The notes: generated from the sequence alone by a model not told the origin. A stretch of 64,000 nucleotides of DNA from Cyclobacteriaceae bacterium (GCA_020832305.1 JAFIEV010000042.1:62001-126000); one strand, 5' to 3'. Positions 1-8,844 are shown, numbered from the stretch's first letter. Program-made: numbers and translations.

Positions 1-165
1 CTGTCCCTGGCTGATACGGGTTCTGGCAATTTGCTCTATTATTTCAGGTTTCCTGGCATAAAGGACTACCTGTGTATTTCGGGCCAGCAGATTGGCGACA
101 ACTGTACCAAAACTCCCTGCACCGACAACGCCAACCGGTTTATCATATGTATTTTTCGAGGTCAT
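1..165 (-). CDS. gpsA: Glycerol-3-phosphate dehydrogenase [NAD(P)+], N-terminal part (cut by window edge)
   Basis: Fifty-five codons from an ATG at 165 run off the left edge. They translate to a Rossmann beta-alpha-beta start with VGVVGAGSFGT at residues 11-21, which is the nucleotide-binding loop typical of GpsA. The enzyme reduces dihydroxyacetone phosphate to sn-glycerol-3-phosphate, the backbone of phospholipids. Its start lies 23 bp inside the 3' end of the acyltransferase gene that uses glycerol-3-phosphate, on the same strand, so the two are very probably cotranscribed and translationally coupled. Only the N-terminus is visible, so the call rests on the motif and on the neighbour. Confidence 0.8.
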   Translation of the reverse strand, partial: MTSKNTYDKPVGVVGAGSFGTVVANLLARNTQVVLYARKPEIIEQIARTRISQGQ

Positions 166-1852
166 ATCCATCCATTCGGTTTCTGTAATAATACAAGGTG
201 GTGAGGTCTTGTGAAGTAATATTGCCATTTTTACTTTTGATGACCGGCCGTCTTGCATGGTATAATCCCACATTGTAAATACCATGCCCTATCACCTGGT
301 CGAGATCTCCCGTGAGATGGGGTGCAATGTCGATCTGTCCCCTGTTGTACATATCAAAAATCTTGTCACGCAGTCGTCCGAAAGTTTCCCTGTAGATTTC
401 ATATGGGATTTCGACTTCATCCAGGGGAATCCTTAACAGACCGTAAAGGTCTTCGTCGGGATACTTTTTCTTTAACATTTCAAAAGCAACAAAGGGCACC
501 AGATGACTGGCAAAAACCTGGTTGATTCGCAAGTATTCATCAACAATACGGATTGAAAGCATGCGTGTATATTCTTCTTCCCGCTGTGTATCCCGATTAA
601 TTTTACCACGGTAACTGAAATACTCGCGGGTATTTACATAGTTGCCAAATTTATCAATGCTTTTCCCCTCCTGGTCTACATAATTGCCAAACAAATCCAT
701 GCCTTTGCCAATAGATACCGATATGTTGGAACCCTGGGTAAAAAACTTAATAAGGAACTTCAGGATTTTTCCTGAAGAAGTAAAATCGTCATTTTCCACA
801 TAATATCTTTCCTGCCCCTTCAGTTCAAGGTAGTCGTTAATTAAACTCGGAGCCTCAAGTACAAAATTGTAATTGATAACCACCGGAACTACAAATATTT
901 TACTTGCCCTGCCTTCTGTGTTATTTTCATAATTTATACGCTGAGCTTCAATGGCAGTACCCAGCAACCCCAGTTTAAGTCTTGTTTCGATATTGCCGGC
1001 CCGCGACCGGGTACCCCCAGGAAAGAATAAACTGTGATTTCCTTTCCGGATGGCAAGGCTCGAATAGGTTCTCAGGGTTTCGAGATAAATCAGGTTCTTT
1101 TTTCTTCGGTCTACCTTGTAGGCTCCGAGGCTGTTCATGAAATAGGCGAAAATTTCAACATTAAAAAGATTAAGGCCGGCTCCGTAAATAAAAGGAGGAA
1201 GGCCCAGCTCGTTAATAATATATCCCAGTGTAATAGAATCGAGGTTACTAAAATGGGTTGGTACCATTACAATAGTGCCTATGCGGGCCAGGGCACGGAG
1301 ATGCTCTACCTCACCTGTAATTTGTATTTTATCCTGTAAGGTATATTCATTTCTAAAAAATGAGCCGAATTTTTTGATTTTGGCAGCGTTTAACAATCTG
1401 GCAAAACCGAAGGTTACAATATTGCGGGCCAGTTTGTAACTGGTTTGTTTAAAATTACCGGTAATTTCTTCTGCATAACGGTTAACAATATCCTTTAAGA
1501 GCAATTTGGCAAGCTCTTCAGCTTCGGCTCCATCTTTTTTATCGATCTCCAGAAGCCGTGATTTTACCTTCCCCCAGAATATCAGTTCATCTTCAGGGTC
1601 AACCTTCCATGGATTGGTTTTGATCCTCAGCTTTTCATGATACCTTGTTTTTTCAATTTCATCAACCAATTGACCGATACCAGATCGCAACAAAATCAAA
1701 CGATCTACCGCTTCATTAGTAACCTGTTGAACAAACTGCTTTCTGTTTCGTGCCAGCTGAACTACAGGCCACTCCTGCGAACCGGCATGAATGGGTTCAA
1801 ATCGCTTTTTGGTATCTACTTTTTTTACGGGTCTGATCAGATTCAAAGCCAT
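143..1852 (-). CDS. Glycerol-3-phosphate / 1-acylglycerol-3-phosphate acyltransferase (PlsB/PlsC family)
   Basis: Predicted phospholipid acyltransferase that transfers an acyl chain to a glycerol-3-phosphate backbone at the inner membrane. Numbered from the upstream TTG at 1873, the catalytic HxxxxD motif is HFSNLD at 207-212, and the substrate-binding block FPGGTRSR is at 284-291 (FPEGTRSR in most relatives). The protein is long for PlsC and short for E. coli PlsB (about 800 aa), with about 200 residues before the catalytic domain. I chose the ATG at 1852 (569 aa) over the TTG at 1873 (576 aa); neither has a clear Shine-Dalgarno sequence, and a TAnnTTTG promoter element lies about 45 bp upstream. 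The 3' end overlaps gpsA by 23 bp. Whether it acts on position 1 or 2 of glycerol cannot be decided here, but the gpsA linkage favours position 1. Confidence 0.85.
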   Translation of the reverse strand: MALNLIRPVKKVDTKKRFEPIHAGSQEWPVVQLARNRKQFVQQVTNEAVDRLILLRSGIGQLVDEIEKTRYHEKLRIKTNPWKVDPEDELIFWGKVKSRLLEIDKKDGAEAEELAKLLLKDIVNRYAEEITGNFKQTSYKLARNIVTFGFARLLNAAKIKKFGSFFRNEYTLQDKIQITGEVEHLRALARIGTIVMVPTHFSNLDSITLGYIINELGLPPFIYGAGLNLFNVEIFAYFMNSLGAYKVDRRKKNLIYLETLRTYSSLAIRKGNHSLFFPGGTRSRAGNIETRLKLGLLGTAIEAQRINYENNTEGRASKIFVVPVVINYNFVLEAPSLINDYLELKGQERYYVENDDFTSSGKILKFLIKFFTQGSNISVSIGKGMDLFGNYVDQEGKSIDKFGNYVNTREYFSYRGKINRDTQREEEYTRMLSIRIVDEYLRINQVFASHLVPFVAFEMLKKKYPDEDLYGLLRIPLDEVEIPYEIYRETFGRLRDKIFDMYNRGQIDIAPHLTGDLDQVIGHGIYNVGLYHARRPVIKSKNGNITSQDLTTLYYYRNRMDGYDLEKYI

Positions 1853-1896
1853 TTTCCATGTATTTAAATGCAAGTAAAAACCGCACTAATATTTGC

Positions 1897-1904
1897 CAAA
1901 GTTA
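1897..1904 (-). promoter_or_regulatory. Bacteroidota -7 promoter element before the acyltransferase-gpsA operon
   Basis: On the minus strand this reads TAACTTTG, a full match to the TAnnTTTG element of Bacteroidota primary-sigma promoters. The predicted transcription start is near 1890, giving a leader of about 38 nt before the ATG at 1852. No TTTG is seen at the right -33 spacing, so the element is only half supported. Confidence 0.4.
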
Positions 1905-1948
1905 TTAAACCAAAATGATTTGGCCTACTTACCTTGGACTTTGATTGT

Positions 1949-2614
1949 TTAACCACTCTGCCGGGCCACCTGTTTTTTGATGGATTCTGCATTGGCAATG
2001 CCTTTAATAACCGGACGCAAGGATTTTGTTTCTGGATGCCAGACATAATCGATCTGGGCTCCAAGTTCCCTCGGGTCTATCTCATAATAAACCGAGCCAT
2101 TGGCTGCCATACTGTCAAATTGCGTTTTTGTATATCCCATACACCCTGGCTTATTCAATACATCTGGTGGAAAATATAGATAATAGGCTGAATTAGGCTG
2201 CTGGATATAATGATTAACGTAGGCTATATAAGCCTTAATGTTTTCACTGATAAAGGGCAAAAAAAACACATCATGACGGTTATTCTCATAAATGATTAAT
2301 ACTCCCGATCCCTGCCAGCCGTGGTAAAACAAATAAATGCCAATAAAGAGTAATGGAATGGTGATATAAGGTCCGCCAACGGATAAAAAAATAGCTGAGA
2401 TTACAAAAGGAACAGATATACCTCCGAATATCAGCGGTAAAAGTAATTTTCTGTGGTCTGTTTCGAGTTTCTTTAGGTGAAGATTTTCGTACTTAAACTG
2501 TTTTCTTCCGTAAAAAAGATTCAGGTTTAGGTTGCTGAAGGTACTCAGGTATTTCTGGTTGCCCTCCTCTCTTAAATATACCTTTGCCAATGGAATTTCC
2601 TCTTCTAACGTCAT
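1949..2614 (-). CDS. Hypothetical membrane protein with two central transmembrane segments
   Basis: A 221-aa protein that I cannot place in a family. It has a soluble N-terminal part of about 55 residues, two closely spaced hydrophobic segments (about 57-76 and 80-100) separated by a short Gly-Pro turn, and a soluble C-terminal part. The segment pair resembles the hairpin anchor of small Bacteroidota envelope proteins. The C-terminal part contains several aromatic residues and a YYLYFPPD stretch. It sits upstream of the acyltransferase-gpsA pair in the same direction, about 95 bp away with a separate promoter element in between, so it is probably not part of that operon. Confidence 0.6.
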   Translation of the reverse strand: MTLEEEIPLAKVYLREEGNQKYLSTFSNLNLNLFYGRKQFKYENLHLKKLETDHRKLLLPLIFGGISVPFVISAIFLSVGGPYITIPLLFIGIYLFYHGWQGSGVLIIYENNRHDVFFLPFISENIKAYIAYVNHYIQQPNSAYYLYFPPDVLNKPGCMGYTKTQFDSMAANGSVYYEIDPRELGAQIDYVWHPETKSLRPVIKGIANAESIKKQVARQSG

Positions 2615-2662
2615 ACAAGCTCTACAAATATCGCTTGTGCAATATACTCAATTAGATTTGTA

Positions 2663-3022
2663 TTATCGTAAAACAACTTTTTTGATCAAAGAGTGCGGTC
2701 CGCTTCTAAATTCCACGAAATATAAGCCACGGGTTAATTCACTCACTTCTATATTGATGTCTTCTTCTTTTTGATAATTTTCCAATTCAATCTGCTTGAT
2801 CAGATTACCAGTTACCGTAAAAAAGCGTATTTGCAAGGGCAAGTTATAAGTATTTCGGCTTGAAATACTAATTCTTTCGGTGGCAGGATTAGGTGAAACT
2901 GAGAAGTCGATTTTGCTTTCATCCGCCACACTCAGCCGGATTGGCTGGCCAGAGACAACATTTACCTGCATCGATAAAATAAACAGAAAACCTGAAATTA
3001 AAAGTAAAACGATTGTTCTCAT
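2663..3022 (-). CDS. Minimal exported protein consisting of a type IX secretion sorting domain
   Basis: A 119-aa protein with an N-terminal signal peptide (hydrophobic residues 3-22) followed almost directly by a type A T9SS C-terminal domain. Visible signs are the VSPNPATERISI block near residues 42-53, the FFTVTGNLIKQIEL strand, the LTRGLYFVEF strand near 95-104 and a terminal KKVVLR. In T9SS cargo this domain of about 80 residues directs outer-membrane passage and is usually removed by PorU-type sortase. Here there is almost no cargo between signal peptide and sorting domain. It may be a decayed cargo gene, a small surface peptide, or a decoy for the secretion machinery; the sequence does not decide. 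Confidence 0.75.
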   Translation of the reverse strand: MRTIVLLLISGFLFILSMQVNVVSGQPIRLSVADESKIDFSVSPNPATERISISSRNTYNLPLQIRFFTVTGNLIKQIELENYQKEEDINIEVSELTRGLYFVEFRSGPHSLIKKVVLR

Positions 3023-3128
3023 AGATCGCTGTTTTTTGGGTTGTTTATTATATAGACAACGATCTTTGTATAAAGGTTGTAAGGCTTGAAAATTTTTTTA
3101 AGAAAAAACTGTGAGGCTTGCAAAAAAA

Positions 3129-3560
3129 TTACCTGGTGGAAGATTTTCGCAACAGTCCGATCCCCAATAAAACCAATGCAAATGCTAAAATGATCATACC
3201 GGCATAAAGGATAAAAATAAATGCATTAGGTTTATGCAGATCATTCCCCGTAGCTGCCGCAAAAAAACCCATACTAACAAGAATGGCAGAAAGCGGAAAA
3301 GCAATCCTTATCACCCATTTCCACTGTGACGAAAGCTCTGTTTCATCTACATATAATAGTACTAACAATGATAAAATCACCAAAACACCTGCGTGTGCAT
3401 GACCTGCCCTGAACATAGCTTTTTGAAAATCTGTAAGATTGAGATAATCATGTTGGCCACTGATTACACCAAGTAAAAAATAACCGCCATAAATTATACT
3501 GGGCACAGTTATGAAAATGACACCGCTCATTTTGCGGCTCTCCGGGCTCAATAAGCTCAT
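3129..3560 (-). CDS. Small four-helix membrane protein with GHAHA motif
   Basis: A 143-aa integral membrane protein with four predicted transmembrane helices (about 12-32, 50-70, 82-102 and 112-135). Helix 2 begins with RAGHAHAGV (about residues 51-59), two histidines spaced HxH at the membrane edge, and an LLYVDETEL segment follows it. Histidines placed like this often bind haem or metal, but I do not recognise a characterised family and make no functional claim. It is a single gene with about 100 bp or more on either side, and nothing nearby points to a pathway. Confidence 0.65.
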   Translation of the reverse strand: MSLLSPESRKMSGVIFITVPSIIYGGYFLLGVISGQHDYLNLTDFQKAMFRAGHAHAGVLVILSLLVLLYVDETELSSQWKWVIRIAFPLSAILVSMGFFAAATGNDLHKPNAFIFILYAGMIILAFALVLLGIGLLRKSSTR

Positions 3561-3657
3561 AATTAATTTATTATGTATGGTTTAAAGATCATAAATACCT
3601 GTGAAATTTGGTGAGAAAAAATGCTTTTTCCAAAAGAAACACGTGAGCTTTAAGATA

Positions 3658-4374
3658 TTATTCGACTAAGCGCACGAGGAATTGATCCTGATCATCCCGG
3701 CATATCACCTGCATTTTCCAGCCAGCTGCTTTGCATACTTTTTTCAGCAAGGATTCCGGAGCGTACAACCAATCAAACCATTGGCTGTGCATTAAATGGT
3801 AACTATAGCGATAGCGGATTACACCGTCCTGATGGCGAAGTTTATTATCCAGGCTTTCGTATAAATAAGAAATGTCACTGCTGTCAAACAAGACCTGTGC
3901 CCCCGGATTAACAATAGATTTCAGGTGCCTCAGCAGAGCGAGTAAGCCATCAGGATCGCCAGCAATACCTATCCCATTCATAAGCATTAGCAAGGTGTCA
4001 AATTTTTGATCAGCATAATACATAATATTTTGCTGAACAATATTTTGGAGTCCCGTTTCCTTCATTATCCGGCAGCAATAAGGGCTTATATCAAGAGCAT
4101 AGGTATTTAATCCATTTTTCTGTAAAAAAGCTGTATGCCTGCCTCCGGCAGCTCCGATATCCAAAACCCTGCCCTTGCAGAGGGATAGAGCATATACTTC
4201 TGTAGTGCTGAAATCTTCCACATCACCGAAAAAGGCTTCAGGGGGAACTTCTTCCGGATCGCCGTAATCATTGTACAACAAGAGCGGAGCCTCAAAAACA
4301 CCATGGAAATAATCGTACAATGCTTTTCCAAAAACATCATTTTCAGGATTTGCGTCCGGTTCTGGATAGGTCAT
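3658..4374 (-). CDS. Class I SAM-dependent methyltransferase
   Basis: A 238-aa soluble protein with a Rossmann-type methyltransferase core. Motif I is VLDIGAAGG at residues 70-78, followed by the acidic end of strand 2 in ALDIS near 94-98. The strand 4 region DTLLMLMNGIGIAG follows, and there is a C-terminal sheet. Such enzymes transfer a methyl group from S-adenosylmethionine to a small molecule, protein or RNA, and the acceptor cannot be read from the sequence. It appears to be cytosolic and monocistronic, and its neighbours give no pathway hint. Confidence 0.8.
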   Translation of the reverse strand: MTYPEPDANPENDVFGKALYDYFHGVFEAPLLLYNDYGDPEEVPPEAFFGDVEDFSTTEVYALSLCKGRVLDIGAAGGRHTAFLQKNGLNTYALDISPYCCRIMKETGLQNIVQQNIMYYADQKFDTLLMLMNGIGIAGDPDGLLALLRHLKSIVNPGAQVLFDSSDISYLYESLDNKLRHQDGVIRYRYSYHLMHSQWFDWLYAPESLLKKVCKAAGWKMQVICRDDQDQFLVRLVE

Positions 4375-4793
4375 AGAGCGAAATATTAATAAAGCGAAAC
4401 TAATAAAAAAACCTTTTATGAGATACTCTAAAGTTTTATAAAGGCTTCGGACTGATTAGGAAAAAGTCTGCTTGTAAAAACCGTTATGCTTGAAAAAGGC
4501 ATCCAAATCCCATAACATAGTATTCAGAAGTACAAATTAAGTCTACAACCAACTACAAGCAATATACATCACCTAACCATGTCTGAGAGTGCTGCGAACT
4601 ATGAGCTGCGAACTAACTTGCTACAAGCTAACTTGCCAGGGGCTGTCTCACTGTCATCACCTTTGAGCTTTGTGCTAAATTTCCCATCAAACCCCTCAGG
4701 ATTCGAGCTGTCATTACCTGGTGAACTTCCAATTCAATGTAACAGATCAACCTCATAAATCATCAATACAAATAAATTTATTAAATTGCAGCA
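4375..4793. other. Divergent intergenic region, 419 bp
   Basis: Lies between the divergent methyltransferase and acpH genes. It holds short direct repeats: GCTGCGAACTA at 4591-4601 and 4605-4615, and CTAACTTGC twice between about 4613 and 4635. I see no complete promoter, tRNA or convincing reading frame. The repeats look like simple local duplication. Confidence 0.4.
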
Positions 4794-5405
4794 ATGAATT
4801 TTCTCGGCCATTTCTATTTGTCTCCTCCAGACCCTGATGTCATAGCTGGCAATTTTATTGCCGATTTTGTGAAAGGTAAAAAATTTCAGGAATATCCCGA
4901 TGGGGTATCCAAAGGCATCCTGTTTCATCGCGAAATTGACCACTACACCGACAAGCATCCTGCATTTACAGCAAGCCGAAGAAGGCTCTTTAGCAAATAC
5001 CGGCATTTTGCCGGTGTGCTTACTGATATGTTTTACGATCACCTGCTGGCCATTCATTGGGAACAGCTGCATGAGCAAGCACTGCCGGATTTTGCCGATG
5101 CTATGTATATCATCCTTAATGATTACCAGCATATTATGCCAGAAGGATCAAAACTCACCTATTATTACATGAAAAAAAACAATTGGCTTGTCAATTATGC
5201 ACATACCGAGGGTCTTAATCGCTCACTGCGGGGTATTGCATCACGGTTCAGCTTTCACACCAACATCGACCATGCCACAGAACACCTGGCAGAAGACTAC
5301 GCTGCATTTGAGGGAGACTTCTTTCGGTTTATCTATGAGGCAAGGCAACACACAAAAGCTTTTTTGCAAGCAGAAAACCCGGCAATAAATCCTGGCAAAG
5401 GATGA
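4794..5405 (+). CDS. acpH: Acyl carrier protein phosphodiesterase (AcpH / DUF479 family)
   Basis: A 203-aa protein, close to the 193 aa of E. coli AcpH. The N-terminus MNFLGHFYLS and the IADFVKG block (D24) match the family, which removes 4'-phosphopantetheine from holo-ACP in an Mn-dependent HD-domain-like reaction. Further family features are FHREIDHYTD near residues 44-53 and LTDMFYDHLLA near 75-85. It is cytosolic and not linked to other lipid genes here. The convergent neighbour ends 16 bp away. Bacteroidota members are common, but their ACP specificity has not been shown for this sequence. Confidence 0.85.
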   Translation: MNFLGHFYLSPPDPDVIAGNFIADFVKGKKFQEYPDGVSKGILFHREIDHYTDKHPAFTASRRRLFSKYRHFAGVLTDMFYDHLLAIHWEQLHEQALPDFADAMYIILNDYQHIMPEGSKLTYYYMKKNNWLVNYAHTEGLNRSLRGIASRFSFHTNIDHATEHLAEDYAAFEGDFFRFIYEARQHTKAFLQAENPAINPGKG

Positions 5406-5421
5406 TCTGGTATACGCTCAC

Positions 5422-7350
5422 TCACAATCTGAGTTCATCATTATCAGGCAAATCCAATCTCATTAACTCATAAGGTAAAAGTTCAAGCCGGCTTTCTTTG
5501 CGCCACTGTACAATTTCAGGAGCGGGCTCCATATGCCCGTGCATGAAATCAGCCACAGTATCTATATTCAACCTATACAAACGCGCTCCACTATGTGCAT
5601 CCCGTAGAATGATACGCTGGGTTTTGGAAGTAAAGTTGGTGATAAAGCAGGATATCCCATCTGCATGCCTTATGGCCAGGGCTTCAAAATCCAGAGGTTT
5701 GGAGCTTTGTGTGAGCAGTACTTCCGGATTTTTAAGGTTTAAAAGATATTTAAATAATAAAAAGACCGGAAATAAATCATGCCTCCCTGCATAGAAACCT
5801 TCCTTTGGCGGAGTATCTCCCATCATAATTCCCTTGTAACCTGTTGCCTCAAAATAGGTCGCTGAAGCAACCCCAGCCATAGCCAGATATTTGATGCTGC
5901 CCAGGGTCCAGCCCGCGTTAAAAAGTGAACTTTGCCTTGGATCGACTGAGGCAGGAAGTCCATCATCAGGGTCGGAACCTGATTCCGTAGTAGCGTTGGG
6001 ATTAAAGCGCATTTTCAGGCTTAGTGGTGAAATATGAATTTTGGCAGCATTGGCAAACGATTTGGCGGTTTCAACGGTATAACTTTGTGCTTCGAGGGTT
6101 TCCACCAAGCTCATGTCGTCAAAATGGTGAACCTGCGGGTTTATAGACCAGGAAATAAAATCAAGATCTTTTGGGTCAATACGATTACGGTTCAGCTCAG
6201 CAAAAAAAGCATCGGTACCGGCGCCGATTTGAGCATGTCTGAAGTATTTGCGCAAAGGGGTAATAAGCAATTCCAACAGTTCATTGGGTGTTGCCTTACT
6301 GCTTTTTTCAAGAATAATCAGGTATTTTATTTTGGGACTGTAGGCTTTTAACTGGGATATGAGTATCTCACATTGATCCAAGGCCTGCTTTTGATCAAAA
6401 TGAATGGCAATGGCCGCATGAGAATTTAGCTTTTGAAGGCATCGTAGCTGAAATGCCAGCTTTTGTTCCCAGGTTTCGTCAAACCGAAGGTCTATGCGAA
6501 AATGACGGAAGGGTATTTCACTGAACTTCTCCAACTCTTTTTCCTCAGGGATTTGGCTCAGACAAATGCCAAGCTCAGGTAATGGCATACTGGTGGACGG
6601 GTCTATGGTTAATAATTCTGGCTCCTGATTTTGCACCATATTCCTTTGGAGACCTTCGGCTGACAAAATAATTTTCTGGCGTATTTTTTCTCCTTTCCTC
6701 ACAAGTACAGGAAAAGGATTATCAAGGGGTGTACAATAGGTTTTGTAAGAGGCATCCGTCCAGTTTCTTTGGTCTTCCATTTCAAATACTTCCCCTTCAA
6801 AATGCAATTCAGCAACAATCTTATCCGAAGGCTGCCAGCGCATACCTGCGATGTCGAAGCAGGGTTGGTGCGGACTTATTTTTTCAGGAAAAACCATAGT
6901 AGAGTTTTCTCGATGGGTGTGAAGAATCTGGCAGGATTTTCCAGCACAATTTTCGATGGGATGAAGTACACAAAACCCTATCCGGTTTTTCCTGAAATCG
7001 CTGTGAGCTTCGCCCTCCATCAGCAATTGCAGGGTGCCATCAGGTCGCCCGTTATAGATATAGGTCGCCCTGAAATCGATCTCACCAAATTTGTATCTGC
7101 ACGTTAGCTCAAGGTTAAAAAAATCATCACCCTTATCCAGCTTTTCCTCAATAATCTGCGGTTCTACAGTATTCCAGTTTGCATCGCGAACAGCTGAATA
7201 TATCATTCGAATAATTTCAGCATCTCCATTGCACACGTATCTGATAAGACCTTTTTGATAAAGCATTTGCAATGGCCCTGCTTTTAGCCGGACGTATTCA
7301 GGTTCGGCTTCCTTTTTTCCGGTCAAATATGCCTGTTTTGTGTATTTCAT
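5422..7350 (-). CDS. Apionate-lactonase-like protein (ApnL family)
   Basis: A 642-aa cytosolic protein with no signal peptide. The N-terminal half carries blocks I associate with D-apionate lactonase: IRMIYSAVRDANWNTV, RIGFCVLHP and the run FEMEDQRNWTDASYKTYCTPL. A TIM-barrel-like middle part follows and a small beta domain closes it. ApnL opens D-apionolactone in the catabolism of apiose, a branched pentose found in rhamnogalacturonan II and apiogalacturonan. The ATG at 7350 is preferred to a GTG at 7380. The neighbour upstream on the same strand is a sulfatase gene, 99 bp away. The family assignment is from memory of motifs and needs a profile search; the true substrate could be another sugar lactone. 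Confidence 0.6.
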   Translation of the reverse strand: MKYTKQAYLTGKKEAEPEYVRLKAGPLQMLYQKGLIRYVCNGDAEIIRMIYSAVRDANWNTVEPQIIEEKLDKGDDFFNLELTCRYKFGEIDFRATYIYNGRPDGTLQLLMEGEAHSDFRKNRIGFCVLHPIENCAGKSCQILHTHRENSTMVFPEKISPHQPCFDIAGMRWQPSDKIVAELHFEGEVFEMEDQRNWTDASYKTYCTPLDNPFPVLVRKGEKIRQKIILSAEGLQRNMVQNQEPELLTIDPSTSMPLPELGICLSQIPEEKELEKFSEIPFRHFRIDLRFDETWEQKLAFQLRCLQKLNSHAAIAIHFDQKQALDQCEILISQLKAYSPKIKYLIILEKSSKATPNELLELLITPLRKYFRHAQIGAGTDAFFAELNRNRIDPKDLDFISWSINPQVHHFDDMSLVETLEAQSYTVETAKSFANAAKIHISPLSLKMRFNPNATTESGSDPDDGLPASVDPRQSSLFNAGWTLGSIKYLAMAGVASATYFEATGYKGIMMGDTPPKEGFYAGRHDLFPVFLLFKYLLNLKNPEVLLTQSSKPLDFEALAIRHADGISCFITNFTSKTQRIILRDAHSGARLYRLNIDTVADFMHGHMEPAPEIVQWRKESRLELLPYELMRLDLPDNDELRL

Positions 7351-7449
7351 CAGATTATAATTTGCTATCAAAACAATCACGCTGACTATTGGCCTGTGAA
7401 TACTGATCTTAGGTTTAGGCAGGCATCAAATGGTTAGGACAAGGTCTTT

Positions 7450-8844
7450 TTAAAAATCCACCCCCCTCTTTTCAAGCAATGCCGTACTCATTTCTTTTAC
7501 CCGTTGAGCAGTTTCAGGCCGCTCTGAAATATTGATGTTTTCATCCGGGTCAGTTTGATGATCGTACAACATTCTTGCATAGATACTATCATTGCGCGTA
7601 CGCCATTCAGTATAAAAAAACTGATCCTGAATAAGTGTTACCCCATTTCCATACTTGCTTACAGCATAGTTTTTATGCAGATGTTCCGGGTCTTTCAACA
7701 CACTGACAAGGCTTAATCCGTCCAGATGTTCCGGCAGTTCCAAACCGCTGAGCTCACTGAGTGTGGGATATATATCAATAAATTCTGTGACGGTAAAGGT
7801 TTTTTGTCCGCCCGCATAGCCGGGTGCAGAAATAATCAGGGGTGCATTGAGGCTGGTGTTAAAATTGCAATGTTTGCACCATAATCCATGTTCACCCAGG
7901 TTAAAACCATGATCTCCCCAAAGAATAACTATAGTATTTTGCCGGAGTCCGAGTTCATCGAGCGCATTGAGCAAATGACCTATTTGTGCATCGGTATAGC
8001 TTACACAGGCATGGTACCCATGTCGCAAACGGTTGGCCAGCGTATCGGGCAAAGGGCCTGTCGGAGGAATTCCATGGTAGTTTCTCAATTCGCCGAAATT
8101 GTGCATGGCAGCATCCGGCGCGTTTTCAGGTTTAAATGGATTATCCGCCAGCCCAATATCAGCTGGATCGTATAAATCCCAATATTTTTTAGGCGCATTA
8201 AAAGGAAGATGAGGTTTAAAAAATCCCACGGCCAGAAAAAAAGGCTGGTCCTTCTCTTTCAGTTTTTGCAGATCACGGATGGTTTTAACTGCAATTTTCC
8301 CATCAAAATAGGCCGAATCCGGCACATCAGCGATTTCCCATGAAGGCCCTCTTTTTATGGAGTCATCCAATGCAAGATTTTCAGGCAGGAGGTAATCACG
8401 CCATGAAGTGCCCTGGGGTCGGGGACGCCACTCTTCATCCCATACGCCTTCACAATCACCTTGATGATGGGCTACCTTGCCGTTACTTATGGTGTAATAA
8501 CCATGGTTTTTGAAATGCATGGGAAGGGTAATTATACCGGGAGCATCTTTATCGACCCAGGTGTCGTATCCTAAAAAGCGTTCACGGGTAGGTCTAAGTC
8601 CGGTGAGGATGCTCGCCCTTGATGCCCCGCAAACGGGCACATTGCAATATGCACGGGTAAAAGTGGTGCCTTCCCGTGCCAACCGATCAATATGTGGCGA
8701 TTGAATACGTGTTTTTCCATAAGCATTCAACTCCGGACGAAGATCGTCAACGGCAATAAAAAGCACATTGAATGGCTTCTGCTCCTTTTGATTGCACTGA
8801 ATACATAAAAAAAGCAAAATTAACAGGCCGAGATTACGCATCAA
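7450..8844 (-). CDS. Sulfatase, iduronate-2-sulfatase-like (S1 family), lipoprotein
   Basis: A 464-aa exported sulfatase that hydrolyses sulfate esters, probably on a glycan. The signal peptide ends at a likely lipidated Cys17. VDD at 32-34 supplies metal ligands. The sulfatase signature CGASR at 72-76 places the formylglycine precursor at Cys72, a cysteine type that needs a formylglycine-generating enzyme encoded elsewhere. The second metal site is GDHGFNLGEHG with D311 and H312, and the following LWCKH resembles iduronate-2-sulfatase. Family members often act on uronic-acid or hexose sulfates from animal or algal polysaccharides. It is transcribed toward the apionate-lactonase-like gene, and the divergent LamG genes start 234 bp away. 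Confidence 0.88.
   Translation of the reverse strand: MMRNLGLLILLFLCIQCNQKEQKPFNVLFIAVDDLRPELNAYGKTRIQSPHIDRLAREGTTFTRAYCNVPVCGASRASILTGLRPTRERFLGYDTWVDKDAPGIITLPMHFKNHGYYTISNGKVAHHQGDCEGVWDEEWRPRPQGTSWRDYLLPENLALDDSIKRGPSWEIADVPDSAYFDGKIAVKTIRDLQKLKEKDQPFFLAVGFFKPHLPFNAPKKYWDLYDPADIGLADNPFKPENAPDAAMHNFGELRNYHGIPPTGPLPDTLANRLRHGYHACVSYTDAQIGHLLNALDELGLRQNTIVILWGDHGFNLGEHGLWCKHCNFNTSLNAPLIISAPGYAGGQKTFTVTEFIDIYPTLSELSGLELPEHLDGLSLVSVLKDPEHLHKNYAVSKYGNGVTLIQDQFFYTEWRTRNDSIYARMLYDHQTDPDENINISERPETAQRVKEMSTALLEKRGVDF

Noticed and set aside
4591-4635. Short direct repeats considered as an attachment or regulator site
   Set aside because: The units are only 9-11 bp, irregularly spaced and without symmetry, and no integrase or regulator gene is near.
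4734-5132. Minus-strand open frame of 132 codons opposite acpH
   Set aside because: acpH on the plus strand has clear family motifs over the same bases, and the antisense frame has none.
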